A stretch of DNA of 64,000 nucleotides from the NCBI RefSeq assembly GCF_006439355.1, contig NZ_VFTG01000026.1, positions 1-64,000 on the forward strand. Direction: 5' to 3'. Of the stretch, positions 52,968 to 62,421 are shown one piece after another; the stretch's first letter is position 1; the number at the start of each line of letters is the position of its first letter. This DNA comes from Mesorhizobium sp. B4-1-3 (GTDB taxonomy: Bacteria; Pseudomonadota; Alphaproteobacteria; Rhizobiales; Rhizobiaceae). The notes beneath the pieces were generated by a model. It did not search any database and was not told the origin of the DNA. It saw only the letters and a program-made list of their open reading frames with translations. The position numbers and the translations under genes are program-made.

Positions 52968-53899
52968 GTGAGTTTCGTTCCTTTTGCGATCTTGGCTCCA
53001 CGCAGAAACTCCTGCGCGGCGGCAGGCCTTCCGCCCGCCCGTTGAACTTCGACCAGCCTGACCGCGCCCGATCCGCAGGCGACCGTCAGCCGGTCATCGA
53101 GAATTCCTCCCGACTCGCCGACGCCCTCCGAGAGCGTCGAGCGAAGCAGTTTCAGCCGCTCCATGCGGCCGCCAATTTCGACCTCGCACCACGCGCCCGG
53201 GAAGGGCGAGAGGCCGCGAATGTGATTGTGGACTTCGCCAGAAGGCCGCGTCCAGTCTACGCGTGTCTCCGATTTATCGATCTTTCGGGCGTAGGTCACC
53301 CCTTCCGCCGCCTGCGGGGCAAATGTCAGACAATTTATCCCCAACTGCGCGAGCGCCTCGACCATCAGCGAAGCGCCCTGAGCCATCAGGCGGTCATGCA
53401 ATTCGCCGGCCGTCATATCGGGTGCGATGACGACTTTTTCAACCAATGCTATCGGCCCGGTGTCCAGACCCTCTTCCATCTTCATGATCATCATGCCGGT
53501 TTCGGCATCGCCGGCCATGATGGCGCGCTGGATCGGAGCAGCACCACGCCAGCGTGGCAAAAGCGAGGCATGGCCGTTGAGACAGCCGAGCCTTGTCGCC
53601 TCCAGGACCGCTTTCGGCAGGAGCAGGCCGTACGCGACGACGACCGCGACATCGGCCTGCAAGCCGGCAAAAGCCTGCTGCTCGGCCTCGCCTTTCAGCG
53701 ATGAGGGCGTGCGCACTTCGAGCCCCAGCCGTTCGGCTTCGCGCTGCACCGGGGACGGCGTCAATTCCAGACCGCGCCGGCCGGCGGCGCGCGGCGGCTG
53801 CGTGTAGACGGCCGCAATCTCATGGCCTGCCTCGGCGACGGCGCGCAGCGTCGGCACGGAAAAATCCGGCGTGCCCATGAAGATGACGCGAAGCGGCAT
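52964..53899 (-). CDS. fmt: Methionyl-tRNA formyltransferase
   Basis: A 311-residue enzyme that formylates initiator Met-tRNA. It shows VIFMGTPDFSVPTLRAV, VVAYGLLLPKAVL, GCLNGHASLLPRWRGAAPIQ (the Asn-His pair of the catalytic site and the SLLP signature) and the C-terminal domain with GLSPFPGAWCE. It is followed by the GNAT gene and preceded by def, a standard arrangement. Confidence 0.97.
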   Translation of the reverse strand: MPLRVIFMGTPDFSVPTLRAVAEAGHEIAAVYTQPPRAAGRRGLELTPSPVQREAERLGLEVRTPSSLKGEAEQQAFAGLQADVAVVVAYGLLLPKAVLEATRLGCLNGHASLLPRWRGAAPIQRAIMAGDAETGMMIMKMEEGLDTGPIALVEKVVIAPDMTAGELHDRLMAQGASLMVEALAQLGINCLTFAPQAAEGVTYARKIDKSETRVDWTRPSGEVHNHIRGLSPFPGAWCEVEIGGRMERLKLLRSTLSEGVGESGGILDDRLTVACGSGAVRLVEVQRAGGRPAAAQEFLRGAKIAKGTKLT

Positions 53900-53957
53900 G
53901 AGATCCTGCGAATCCTATTTTCCGGTAGGCTCAGTCGCTCGCGCGGCCGGAACGGCC

Positions 53958-54488
53958 CTAGCCCACCATCTTGCCCGGCGCCTTGTCCTTGGCGAGCTTC
54001 TTGAACTTCCGCACCACCATGTCGCGCTTGAGCTTCGAGATGTGATCGATGAACAGCACGCCGTTCAAATGGTCGATCTCGTGCTGCAGGCAGGTGGCCA
54101 TCAGGCCTTCAGCCTGCATCTCCTGCAATTTGCCGTCGCGGTCGAGATATTTCACCCGCACGGAAGCCGGGCGCTCGACCTCGGCATAATAATCGGGGAT
54201 CGACAGGCAGCCTTCCTCATAGACCGAGCGCTGGTCGGCGCTTTCGAGGATTTCCGGGTTGATGAAGACATGCGGCTGAGGCGGCTCGCCCTCCTTGGCG
54301 AGGTCAATGACCAACAGACGCCGCGGCACGCCGACCTGGATCGCCGCCAAGCCGATGCCGGGCGCGTCATACATGGTCTCCAGCATGTCGTCGGCGAGCT
54401 TGCGCAGATCGGCGTCGACGCGCTCGACCGGTTTGGAAACCTGGCGCAGGACGGGATCGGGAAGGATGATGAGCGGCTTGATCGACAT
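53958..54488 (-). CDS. def: Peptide deformylase
   Basis: A 176-residue metalloenzyme removing formyl from nascent proteins. All three motifs are present: GIGLAAIQVG, EEGCLSIP (Cys metal ligand) and CLQHEIDHLNGVLFID (H-E-x-x-D-H with two metal histidines and catalytic Glu). It is first gene of the def-fmt-GNAT-truA set and divergent from rmuC. Confidence 0.97.
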   Translation of the reverse strand: MSIKPLIILPDPVLRQVSKPVERVDADLRKLADDMLETMYDAPGIGLAAIQVGVPRRLLVIDLAKEGEPPQPHVFINPEILESADQRSVYEEGCLSIPDYYAEVERPASVRVKYLDRDGKLQEMQAEGLMATCLQHEIDHLNGVLFIDHISKLKRDMVVRKFKKLAKDKAPGKMVG

Positions 54489-54591
54489 GACGTCTCACCT
54501 AAGACCTCGCTTGACAAGCGTCAACCGGGGCACCGTTGGCCCGTTCACGTTTTGATCTGTGCCACCCGGCCGAATCGGTTATGCTGCCCAA

Positions 54592-55845
54592 ATGAACGAC
54601 ATGACCTCCATTCTTTCCGAGCCCATCGCGCGCCTCGGCGCCACGACTATCACGCTTGGCCAGGCGCTGGCTTTCGGCGCAATCCTTCTGCTTGCGCTGT
54701 TCGTGGCGCTCGTCGTCGCCTTGTGGCGCGCGGCCGGGGCGCGCGCGGCGGCTGCTGCGGAAGCAGCCGACCATGCCCGCGATGCCGAGGCGAGGATGGC
54801 CGACATTATGCAGGCGCAAGCCGAGATGCAGGGGCGCATGGGCGCCATCGCCGAAGTGTTCGGCGCGCGGCAGGCCGAGCTTACCCAGTCGCTGGGACAA
54901 CGGCTCGACGCCATGACCGGCCGCCTCGGCCAGACCATGGCCGAGCAGACCAAGTCGACGCATGAAAGCCTGGCCAAGCTGCAGGAGCGGCTGGCGGTGA
55001 TCGACACTGCGCAGGGCAACATCCAGTCCTTGGCCGGCCAGGTCGTGCAACTGCAGGCGATCCTCTCCAACAAGCAGACGCGCGGCGCCTTCGGCCAGTC
55101 GCGCATGGAAGCGATCGTCGCCGACGGCTTGCCGCATGGCGCCTACGAGTTCCAGGCGAGCCTCTCCAACGGCAGCCGGCCCGACTGCCTGGTGCGGATG
55201 CCGAACGGCGCGCCGATGCTCGCCATCGACGCCAAGTTCCCGCTGGAAGCGTGGAACGCCATCCGCGCCGCCGAAGGCGCTGACATGCAGAAGGTTGCGG
55301 CGCAGGCGTTCCGGCGCGACATCGAGGTGCATATCCGCGATATCGCCGAAAAATACCTGATCCAGGGCGAGACACAGGACACTGCCTTCATGTTCGTGCC
55401 GTCGGAATCGGTGTTCGCGGAAATCCACGAGAATTTCGAGGCGGTGGTGCAGAAGGCGCATCGCGCCCGCGTCGTCATCGTCTCGCCGTCGCTATTGATG
55501 CTGTCGATCCAGGTGATCCAGGCGATCCTGAAGGATGCCCGCATGCGCGAGCAGGCGCATCTGATCCAGGGCGAGGTCATCCGGCTGATGGAGGACGTCG
55601 CGCGGGTCGACGAGCGGGTGCGCCGGCTGCAGACGCATTTCGGCCAAGCGGCGCGTGACATAGACGACATCCTGGTGTCGACGTCGAAGGTGACCAAGCG
55701 GGGCCAGAAGATCGAGGCATTGGAATTCGCCGAGGGCGAGACCGAGGCCGCGCGAAGTGCGGCGCCAAAGGCCGATGCCGGCGCGCGGGTGGCCGATTCA
55801 AAGACTGGCCAGCTCAGGCTGCGGGTCGTCGAAGGCGACGAGTAG
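54592..55845 (+). CDS. rmuC: DNA recombination protein RmuC
   Basis: A 417-residue protein with an N-terminal membrane helix (LAFGAILLLALFVALVVALW), a long coiled coil (about 50-150), then the RmuC domain: RGAFGQSRMEAIVAD, AIDAKFPLEAWNAI, IAEKYLIQGETQDTAFMFVPSESV and SPSLLMLSIQVIQ. The D-A-K and downstream acidic residues fit a PD-(D/E)XK-like fold. It limits inversions in E. coli by an unclear mechanism. ATG at 54592 chosen. Confidence 0.93.
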   Translation: MNDMTSILSEPIARLGATTITLGQALAFGAILLLALFVALVVALWRAAGARAAAAAEAADHARDAEARMADIMQAQAEMQGRMGAIAEVFGARQAELTQSLGQRLDAMTGRLGQTMAEQTKSTHESLAKLQERLAVIDTAQGNIQSLAGQVVQLQAILSNKQTRGAFGQSRMEAIVADGLPHGAYEFQASLSNGSRPDCLVRMPNGAPMLAIDAKFPLEAWNAIRAAEGADMQKVAAQAFRRDIEVHIRDIAEKYLIQGETQDTAFMFVPSESVFAEIHENFEAVVQKAHRARVVIVSPSLLMLSIQVIQAILKDARMREQAHLIQGEVIRLMEDVARVDERVRRLQTHFGQAARDIDDILVSTSKVTKRGQKIEALEFAEGETEAARSAAPKADAGARVADSKTGQLRLRVVEGDE

Positions 55846-55954
55846 CCGACGACGGGACCATTGCCAACCTTGTCTCCATGACATTTTTTCGTTGGCACGT
55901 TACGGTCTTTTCCGTGCACCATGGGCCGTCTCGTTCTTCGCAAGGCCCTCGCCC

Positions 55955-56932
55955 ATGACCACCCTGCCCGGCATCTTAGACATCCGCGCCGCCGCCGAGC
56001 GGCTTTCCGGCCTGATCATCGAAACGCCGCTGATCGAGTCGCCGGAGCTCAACACGCGCCATGGCGGCCGTATCCTGTTCAAGCCTGAAACGCTGCAGCG
56101 CACCGGCTCCTTCAAGATCCGCGGCGCCTATAACAAGCTGTCGTCGCTCAGCGAGGAAGAGCGCGGCCGCGGGGTCGTGGCCTTCTCCTCCGGCAACCAT
56201 GCGCAAGGGGTGGCGGCTTCGGCCGCCATGTTCGGCGTCAAGGCGGTGATCGCCATGCCGGCCGATGCACCGGCCATGAAGGTTGGCAATGTCCGCAGGA
56301 TGGGCGCCGAAGTGGTGACGTTCGACCGCTTCAAGGAGGATCGCATGACGGTCGTGCGCCCCTATATCGAACAAGGCATGGCGCTGGTGCCGCCCTTCGA
56401 CGATCCGGCCATCATCGCCGGCCAAGGCACGATCGGGCTGGAATTGATGCGGCAGGCCAAGGTGCTCGGCGTGACCCTCGACGCCGTCATCGTGCCTTGC
56501 GGCGGCGGCGGCCTGTCGAGCGGCATCTCGGTCGCGGTCAAGGACGCCTCGCCGCACACGCAAGTCTGGGCCGTCGAGCCCCAGCATTTCGACGACACGC
56601 GCCGTTCGCTGGCCAAGGGCGAAAGGGTCGCAAACGAGCCCGGCCACAGCTCGATCTGCGATGCGCTGCTCACCGCGGAGCCCGGCGCCATCACCTTCGA
56701 GATCAACCGAAAAAATCTCGCCGGCGCCATCGCCGTCTCCGACGCGGCCGCCGCCCAGGCAATGCGCGACGCCATGGCCTATCTCAAGCTGGTGGTCGAG
56801 CCCGGCGGCTGCGTCGCGCTGGCCGCGCTGTCATCCGGCGAGATCGACCTCGCCGGCAAATGCGTGGCCGTGGTGCTGTCCGGCGGCAATGTCGATTTCG
56901 GCACTTATGCGGAGATCATGGCGGCTGCTTAG
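55955..56932 (+). CDS. Threonine/serine dehydratase (PLP-dependent)
   Basis: A 325-residue fold-type II PLP enzyme: RTGSFKIRGAYNKL with the Schiff-base lysine, FSSGNHAQGVAASAAMFG, PCGGGGLSSGISVAVK and VVLSGGNVD. It lacks the C-terminal ACT-like regulatory domain of biosynthetic IlvA, so it resembles the catabolic TdcB or serine racemase-type group. The ATG at 55955 matches family length. Confidence 0.9.
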   Translation: MTTLPGILDIRAAAERLSGLIIETPLIESPELNTRHGGRILFKPETLQRTGSFKIRGAYNKLSSLSEEERGRGVVAFSSGNHAQGVAASAAMFGVKAVIAMPADAPAMKVGNVRRMGAEVVTFDRFKEDRMTVVRPYIEQGMALVPPFDDPAIIAGQGTIGLELMRQAKVLGVTLDAVIVPCGGGGLSSGISVAVKDASPHTQVWAVEPQHFDDTRRSLAKGERVANEPGHSSICDALLTAEPGAITFEINRKNLAGAIAVSDAAAAQAMRDAMAYLKLVVEPGGCVALAALSSGEIDLAGKCVAVVLSGGNVDFGTYAEIMAAA

Positions 56933-57025
56933 CGCCGCGGCCTGCACGCGAGAATCGTTGTGATCCTTCGCGCCCCCGTCTGTCCTGCCAGCCTTAGGCT
57001 TTTGTGCGCAAGATTTTCCGTGATT

Positions 57026-58162
57026 TCAATCCAGCGTGCGCCTGAATCGCACCAGCGCTACGCCGGCAAACAGCGCCACGAACACAACCAGCCAGCCGAC
57101 TTCCGTCGCCACGGCCGGCAGCTCGGCGCCCTTCAGCATGACCGCGCGGGTGATGCGCAGGAAATGCGTCAGCGGAAAGATCTCGCCGAAAGTCTGCGCC
57201 CAACCCGGCATGCCGCGATAGGGGAACATGAAGCCCGACAGCATGATCGAGGGCAGGAAGAAGAAGAAGGTGAGCTGCAGCGCCTGCATCTGCGTGCGGG
57301 CGATCGTCGAGATCGTGTAGCCGAGCAGCACCAGCGACAGCACGAAAACAAGCACGGTCGAGAGCAGCAGCGACAGCGAGCCCATGAAAGGAATAGCAAA
57401 CAGAAGCTTCGCCGCAGCCAGCACCACCACCACCTGCACCGCGCCCACCACCAGATAGGGTAGCACCTTGCCCAGCATGATCTCCAGCGGGCTCGACGGC
57501 ATGGCCAGAAGATTTTCCATCGTGCCGCGCTCGGTCTCGCGCGTCAGCGCGATCGAGGTCATCATCACCATCGTCATCTGCAGGATGACGCCGAGCAGGC
57601 CGGGCACGATGTTGTATTGCGAGATGCCTTCGGGGTTGTAGCGCCGGTGCACGACGACGTCGAGCTGGCCGCGCGCCGCCTCCTTGGCGGTTTCCTCGGT
57701 ACCCTGCGCCCTGAGCAGCGCCTGGCCGGCGACGGTGCTGAGCGTCGAGATCGCGCCGCTGGCCACCGCCGGATCGGTGGCGTCGGCCTCGATCAGGATC
57801 TGCGGGTTGTCGCCACGCTCGACGCGGCGCGCGAAATCGGCGGGAATGGTGACGACGAAGGAGACGTCGCCGCGCGCCATCAGGAACTCGGCTTCCTCGG
57901 CACTTTGCGCGACGTGGTCGAAGCGGTAGTAGCCGGTGGTTTGCAGGGCCGAAACCATGGCCCGCGTGTAAGGATCGCTGCTGGTCGCCACGAGTGCTGC
58001 CGGCAGGCTCTTCGGGTCGTTGTTGATCGCATAGCCGAACAGCACCAGCTGGATCAGCGGCACGCCGAGCATCATGGCGAAGGTGATGCGGTCGCGCCGC
58101 ATCTGGATGAATTCCTTGATCAGCAGCGCGCCCAGCCTAGCGAAGGAGAAGACCGCGTTCAT
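57026..58162 (-). CDS. ABC-2 type exporter permease
   Basis: A 378-residue membrane protein of the YhhJ/YbhS type. One N-terminal helix (FAMMLGVPLIQLVLFGYAI), a periplasmic loop of about 130 residues, and five C-terminal helices with NIVPGLLGVILQMTMVM, ENLLAMPSSPLEIMLGK and PSIMLSGFMFPYRGMPGWAQ. It is last in the operon tetR-hlyD-ATPase-permease and its ATG overlaps the ATPase stop by 4 bases. Confidence 0.93.
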   Translation of the reverse strand: MNAVFSFARLGALLIKEFIQMRRDRITFAMMLGVPLIQLVLFGYAINNDPKSLPAALVATSSDPYTRAMVSALQTTGYYRFDHVAQSAEEAEFLMARGDVSFVVTIPADFARRVERGDNPQILIEADATDPAVASGAISTLSTVAGQALLRAQGTEETAKEAARGQLDVVVHRRYNPEGISQYNIVPGLLGVILQMTMVMMTSIALTRETERGTMENLLAMPSSPLEIMLGKVLPYLVVGAVQVVVVLAAAKLLFAIPFMGSLSLLLSTVLVFVLSLVLLGYTISTIARTQMQALQLTFFFFLPSIMLSGFMFPYRGMPGWAQTFGEIFPLTHFLRITRAVMLKGAELPAVATEVGWLVVFVALFAGVALVRFRRTLD

Positions 58163-59079
58163 GCCATATTGTCCTTCGAGCCGGACATGAACTGGATGAA
58201 CACATCCTCGAGGCTGGTCTCGCCTGGCTTCACCGTGACGCCCTCATGCTCCTTCTCGACATCGGCGAGCGCCTTTTCGAGCGCCGCCTTGTCGGAGCCG
58301 ACGACATGAAGCGTGGCGCCGAACGGCGCAACCTGGTCCACGCCGGGGCGGCCTTGCAGCGCCTGGGCCACCAGGTCGAGCCGGGGCCCCTGCAGCACGA
58401 AGGTGGTCAGCCCGGCATTCTTCACCACCTCGTCCACCGTGCCGGTGGCGAGCATCTTGCCGTAGGAGATGTAGCTGATGCGGTGGCAGCGCTCGGCCTC
58501 GTCCATATAGTGGGTGGAGACGAGCACGGTGAGCCCGCCGCCGGCCAGCCGATGGATCTCGTCCCAGAACTCGCGCCGCGCCTTGGGATCGACGCCGGCC
58601 GTCGGCTCGTCGAGCAGAAGCAGCTTCGGCTCGTGCATGATGCAGGCAGCCAGCGCCAGCCGCTGCTTCCAGCCGCCGGAAAGCGTGCCGGCCAGCTGGT
58701 TGCGGCGGCTCGTCAGGCCGAGATCCCGAAGCGTGCGCGAGACATACTCTTCGACCGGCTTCAGCCGGTAGAGCCGCGCCACGAATTCGAGGTTCTCGCC
58801 GATCGTCAGATCCTCGTAGAACGAGAATTTCTGCGTCATGTAGCCGACTTCACGCTTGATCTTGAGCGCATCGGTGCGGATGTCGAAGCCCAGCACCGTG
58901 CCGTCGCCCTCGTCCGGCGTCAAAAGCCCGCACATGATGCGGATGGTCGTGGTCTTGCCCGAGCCGTTCGGCCCGAGGAAGCCGACGATCTCGCCCTCGG
59001 CAACCGTCATCGTCACATGGTCGACGACGGTCTTGTCGCCGAAGCGCTTGACCAAGCCGCGGACGTCGATGACGTTCAT
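58159..59079 (-). CDS. ABC exporter ATP-binding protein
   Basis: A 306-residue ATPase with Walker A GPNGSGKTTTI, a Q loop in VGYMTQKFSFYEDLT, the signature LSGGWKQRLALA, Walker B LLLLDEPTAGVD and H-loop STHYMDEA. The ATG at 59079 overlaps the hlyD-like gene by 4 bases. A longer frame upstream reads through the hlyD-like gene and is not used. Confidence 0.95.
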   Translation of the reverse strand: MNVIDVRGLVKRFGDKTVVDHVTMTVAEGEIVGFLGPNGSGKTTTIRIMCGLLTPDEGDGTVLGFDIRTDALKIKREVGYMTQKFSFYEDLTIGENLEFVARLYRLKPVEEYVSRTLRDLGLTSRRNQLAGTLSGGWKQRLALAACIMHEPKLLLLDEPTAGVDPKARREFWDEIHRLAGGGLTVLVSTHYMDEAERCHRISYISYGKMLATGTVDEVVKNAGLTTFVLQGPRLDLVAQALQGRPGVDQVAPFGATLHVVGSDKAALEKALADVEKEHEGVTVKPGETSLEDVFIQFMSGSKDNMA

Positions 59080-60041
59080 TGCCCGAGATCCGCCCCGATG
59101 TCGGCCAGGTCGACATCGACGATCTGGCCGGGCTGCAAGGGTCCCGCATCGCCCTCCGGTCGGGCCTCGACGAGATAGACCAGCTTCTGCCGGTTCTCGA
59201 GCGAGTAGATCACCGGCGGCGTGAATTCGGGATCGGGCGAGACATAGCTGACGCGCGCCTTGAGCCTCGCCCCGCAACCGTCGCAATGGACGTTGAGCTC
59301 GGTGCCGACCTTGACGGACGAAAACGCGCTTTCGGGCACATAGACGCTGAGCTTCACGGCGCCGTCGGGCAGCATCGAGATCACCGGCGCGGTCGGCCCG
59401 GCCGTGTCGCCGGGATTGCGGATGACGTCGCTGACGCGGCCGGGCGAGGGCGCGGTCAGCACCCGCTTCGACAGCCGCCACTCGGCCTGCTGCAAGCTCG
59501 ACTGCGCCTGCTTGGCCTGGTTGTCGGCTGCCTTGATGGTCTCGGGCCGCGCCGGCAGGTTGCCGACGGCAAGATTGGCCTCCGCCTGGCCGACCTGGGC
59601 ATTGGCGGTCTCCAGCGAGGCCGAGGCGGTGTCGTAATCCGCCTGGGTGCCGGTGCCGCGCTTATAGAGGTCGCTGGCGCGGTCGTATTTGCGCTTGGCG
59701 TCCGCCGCCTGGGCCTTGGCCATGTCGACCTCGGCCTTCAGCACGGCGATCTCCTCGGGACGCTTGCCGACCTGCAGATCGGCAAGCTGCGCCTGGGCCT
59801 GCGCGAGCGCGGCCTTAGCCTGCGCCACCTCGATCTTGGCATCGGCGTCTTCCAGCGTCGCCACCGCCGTGCCGGTCTCGACGCGGTCGCCGCGCCTCAC
59901 AGTCACCGTCGCCACCTGTGCCACTTCGATCGGCGCCATCAGCACATATTCGCCTTCGACATAGCCGACCGCGAGCGGGGCTGCTGGCGCGCAGGCGCCG
60001 AACAGCTGGGCCGCGAGCGGCAGCGAACAGAGAAAGCTCAT
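59076..60041 (-). CDS. HlyD-family membrane fusion protein of ABC exporter
   Basis: A 321-residue adaptor with an N-terminal signal or anchor (FLCSLPLAAQLFGACAP, possibly a lipoprotein with Cys near 16). It has lipoyl-type GYVEGEYVLMAPIEVAQVATV, a coiled coil (ALAQAQAQLADLQVGKRPEE), and RVLTAPSPGRVSDVIRNPGD. It resembles YbhG/YhiI adaptors paired with ABC-2 pumps. Coupled by 4-base overlaps on both sides. Confidence 0.9.
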   Translation of the reverse strand: MSFLCSLPLAAQLFGACAPAAPLAVGYVEGEYVLMAPIEVAQVATVTVRRGDRVETGTAVATLEDADAKIEVAQAKAALAQAQAQLADLQVGKRPEEIAVLKAEVDMAKAQAADAKRKYDRASDLYKRGTGTQADYDTASASLETANAQVGQAEANLAVGNLPARPETIKAADNQAKQAQSSLQQAEWRLSKRVLTAPSPGRVSDVIRNPGDTAGPTAPVISMLPDGAVKLSVYVPESAFSSVKVGTELNVHCDGCGARLKARVSYVSPDPEFTPPVIYSLENRQKLVYLVEARPEGDAGPLQPGQIVDVDLADIGADLGQ

Positions 60042-60742
60042 GATTTGCCCTTCTTGCCGGCGCGTGGATCGCGCGCCGCCAGCATTGCCCTGAGATTGCC
60101 GGTGGTGGCCGCCACTACCTTGGCGGCCTCGTCATTGCCGATCTCGCGCCAGCCCATGCGGCGCATCACCGCCTCGCGGCCGATGCGGAAATAGATGACC
60201 TGGCCGATTATGGTGAAGACTGTGAGCTTGGTCGCTTCGCTCTCGGCCGGCTCGCCGGTCGCCTGTTCCCAGATCTGACACAGGCGCCGGTGCGTCGGCT
60301 CGAACACGCCGGCATAGATGCGGTCGAGCGCGGCGGTCGGATGCGAGAGCTCGCGAAGCACGAATTGTACGATCTCGCCGGCCTGCGGACTGACGACCAC
60401 GAAGCCCACCATCCGCTCCAGGGCCGCAAAGAGCTGTGCCCGCGCGGCTTCCGGGTTTGCCGGAGCGGCCGCCTGGGTTGCGCCTAGCGCCTGGCCGGCG
60501 ATGCCCTGGATGGTCTCGACGATGAAGTCGGCGGCGGCGGCGCGCAGGCCTTCCTTGCCACCGAAATGATAGGCGATGGAGCCGATATTGGCTTTGGCTT
60601 CGGCCGCGATCTCGCGCGTCGAGGTGCCGTCGAAACCTTGCCGCCCGAACAGCTTGAGTGCCGCACGCACCAGCGCCGCGCGTGTCTGCTCGGCGGTGGT
60701 CGCCTCGCGCTGCTGCCTTTTCGGGTCCGGTTGCCTCTTCAT
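60038..60742 (-). CDS. TetR-family repressor (CecR-like) of the ABC exporter
   Basis: A 234-residue regulator with HTH VRAALKLFGRQGFDGTSTREIAAEAKANIGSIAYHFGGK region (recognition part NIGSIAYHF) and a C-terminal domain of the DUF1956/CecR type. It is first in its own operon with the exporter genes and has a 22-base perfect palindrome 8 bases before its start. Confidence 0.92.
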   Translation of the reverse strand: MKRQPDPKRQQREATTAEQTRAALVRAALKLFGRQGFDGTSTREIAAEAKANIGSIAYHFGGKEGLRAAAADFIVETIQGIAGQALGATQAAAPANPEAARAQLFAALERMVGFVVVSPQAGEIVQFVLRELSHPTAALDRIYAGVFEPTHRRLCQIWEQATGEPAESEATKLTVFTIIGQVIYFRIGREAVMRRMGWREIGNDEAAKVVAATTGNLRAMLAARDPRAGKKGKS

Positions 60743-60750
60743 GCCGCAAG

Positions 60751-60772
60751 TTTAATCAATCGATTGATTAAA
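60751..60772. promoter_or_regulatory. Operator of the TetR/ABC exporter operon
   Basis: A perfect 22-base palindrome with half-site TTTAATCAATC, directly upstream of the tetR start. It also lies in the divergent region ahead of the CYTH gene. Confidence 0.8.
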
Positions 60773-60833
60773 GTCAAATTTGACCTCCGAGCCGGCTTGC
60801 CTTCCTGGCCCTCACAGGCTTTAGTGCGCGGCC

Positions 60834-61307
60834 ATGGGCAAGGAAGTCGAGCGCAAGTTCCTGGTCTCCAGTTCCGCCTGGCGCGGCAAGGTCGAGGCGG
60901 AAATCCGCATTCGCCAGTTCTACGTCGCCGCCCAGCCCGGCCGCACGGTGCGTGTGCGCATCAGCGACGGACGCTCCGCCAAGCTGACGCTGAAGTTCGG
61001 CGACAGGGCGCGCGAGCGCGACGAGTTCGAATATCCCATCCCGCTTGCCGAGGCCGAGGAATTGATGGCCTTTGCCGTCGGGCGTGTCATCGAGAAGACA
61101 CGCCACCATGTTAGACACCGCGGCTATCTCTATGAAGTCGATGTTTTCGGCGGAAAGCTCGCGGGGTTGGTGATCGCGGAGCTGGAGACGCCGGAGGACG
61201 TATCTGACGAAATGCTGCCCGACTGGCTCGGTCGCGAGGTCACCGGCGAGTCGAGATTCTACAACGCATCGCTGGCCCTCGGGGGGATTCCGGAGATCGC
61301 CGCATGA
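60834..61307 (+). CDS. CYTH-domain protein (inorganic triphosphatase-like)
   Basis: A 157-residue tunnel-fold phosphohydrolase. The E-x-E-x-K signature is at residues 4-8 (EVERKFLV), followed by RIRQFYVAA, TVRVRISDGR, AKLTLKFGD and RDEFEYPIP with alternating charged residues in the tunnel. Members hydrolyse tripolyphosphate or make cyclic AMP. It overlaps the CHAD gene by 4 bases, a common pairing; in other bacteria both are fused. Confidence 0.92.
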   Translation: MGKEVERKFLVSSSAWRGKVEAEIRIRQFYVAAQPGRTVRVRISDGRSAKLTLKFGDRARERDEFEYPIPLAEAEELMAFAVGRVIEKTRHHVRHRGYLYEVDVFGGKLAGLVIAELETPEDVSDEMLPDWLGREVTGESRFYNASLALGGIPEIAA

Positions 61308-62236
61308 GCTTCCGCATCGATCCGCGCTTGCCGCTGACCGGCGAGGTCAGGCGCATATTGGCCGACGAGATCGGCAAGGCAATCGGCCATCTCGAGATGG
61401 CGCGCGAGAAGCCGGAGCAGGGCCTGCACAAATGCCGCAAGCGGTTGAAGAGCGTACGCGCCTTGCTGCGCCTGGTTCGTTCCGGAGACGAACCGTTCTG
61501 CCAGACCGAAAACGAATGTTATAAGCAGGTTTCGGCGCTGCTGGCCGGCCCGCGGGAGGCGACCGCGCTCATCGAAACCGTCGACCGCCTGGCCGATGCC
61601 TTTCCGGAGCAATCGGCCGACGGCGGTCTCGAGGCCGTGCGCGAGCGGCTGGTGCTGCGCCAGCACGAGCTCCATGCCGGTCCCGGCCTCGATGCCGCCA
61701 TCAATGCTGCGATCTCCGCCTGCCGGGAGGGCTTGGAGCGCATCGACCGGCTCGCTCTGCCCGATCAGCCGGAGCAGGCCGCCGACATATTGGCCGACGG
61801 CGCTCGCGCCACCTTGCGGCGCGCGAAGAAGGCGCTGGACAAGGCGGAATCGCGCGGCGAGCCCGATGACTTTCACGACCTGCGCAAGGCTGCCAAGACG
61901 CATTCCATGCATCTGTCGCTGCTCGGTCGCCTGTGGCCGACGCCGATCAAGGCGCGCCGCAAGGGGGTCGACAGGCTCGGCGAATTGCTCGGCGAATTGC
62001 ACGACGTGTTCGTCATGCGCGCCCTGCTCGATGCCGAGGGCGAGCCGCTCGGCCCGTCTGATGAGACTAGGCTCCTGCGCAAGCTCTTGAAGCGTTCGGA
62101 AAAGAGCCTCAGCAAGGCCTGCCTCGCCGACGCCGCCGGGCTGTTCGGCGACAGCCCGAAGCGCTCGGCCAAAAGACTCGCCCGCAAGGTACGCGACGAC
62201 CTCGCGGCGCCGCAGGAAGAGGCGAAGGCGGCGTAG
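61304..62236 (+). CDS. CHAD-domain protein
   Basis: A 310-residue all-helical protein with regularly spaced histidines and basic residues: LHKCRKRLKSVRALLRLV, FHDLRKAAKTHSMHLSLL and ELLGELHDVFVMRALL. CHAD domains bind polyphosphate. With the coupled CYTH protein it probably acts in polyphosphate handling. Confidence 0.92.
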   Translation: MSFRIDPRLPLTGEVRRILADEIGKAIGHLEMAREKPEQGLHKCRKRLKSVRALLRLVRSGDEPFCQTENECYKQVSALLAGPREATALIETVDRLADAFPEQSADGGLEAVRERLVLRQHELHAGPGLDAAINAAISACREGLERIDRLALPDQPEQAADILADGARATLRRAKKALDKAESRGEPDDFHDLRKAAKTHSMHLSLLGRLWPTPIKARRKGVDRLGELLGELHDVFVMRALLDAEGEPLGPSDETRLLRKLLKRSEKSLSKACLADAAGLFGDSPKRSAKRLARKVRDDLAAPQEEAKAA

Positions 62237-62243
62237 TGCCAGC

Positions 62244-62299
62244 CTTCCCCTTCCCCCCTTGTGGGGGAAGGTGGCCGCGAAGCGGCCGGATGAGGGGTG
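62244..62299. repeat. Palindromic repeat (GGCCGCGAAG family), plus orientation
   Basis: CTTCCCCCC/GGGGGAAG hairpin, then GTGGCCGCGAAGCGGCC with its own palindrome (GGCCGC...GCGGCC) and GGATGAGGGG. Matches the copy at 30191-30241. Confidence 0.75.
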
Positions 62300-62359
62300 C
62301 TCCAGGGAATGAGGCGTTGGCGATTGCGGCTTTGGACGAGCGCTTCCGCCAAGCTGGAA

Positions 62360-62421
62360 CACCCCTCATCCGTCTCGGCGCTGCGCGCCGATCCACCTTC
62401 TCCCACAAGGGGGAGAAGGGG
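62360..62421. repeat. Palindromic repeat, inverted copy
   Basis: CACCCCTCATCCG...GATCCACCTTCTCCC...GGGAGAAGG, the reverse complement layout of the copy at 62244. The two face each other across 60 bases and could form a long cruciform or terminator-like structure between convergent genes. Confidence 0.7.

Noticed and set aside
59080..59481. N-terminal extension of the ABC ATPase gene
   Set aside because: It overlaps the well-supported HlyD-type gene; the ATPase fold begins right after the ATG at 59079.
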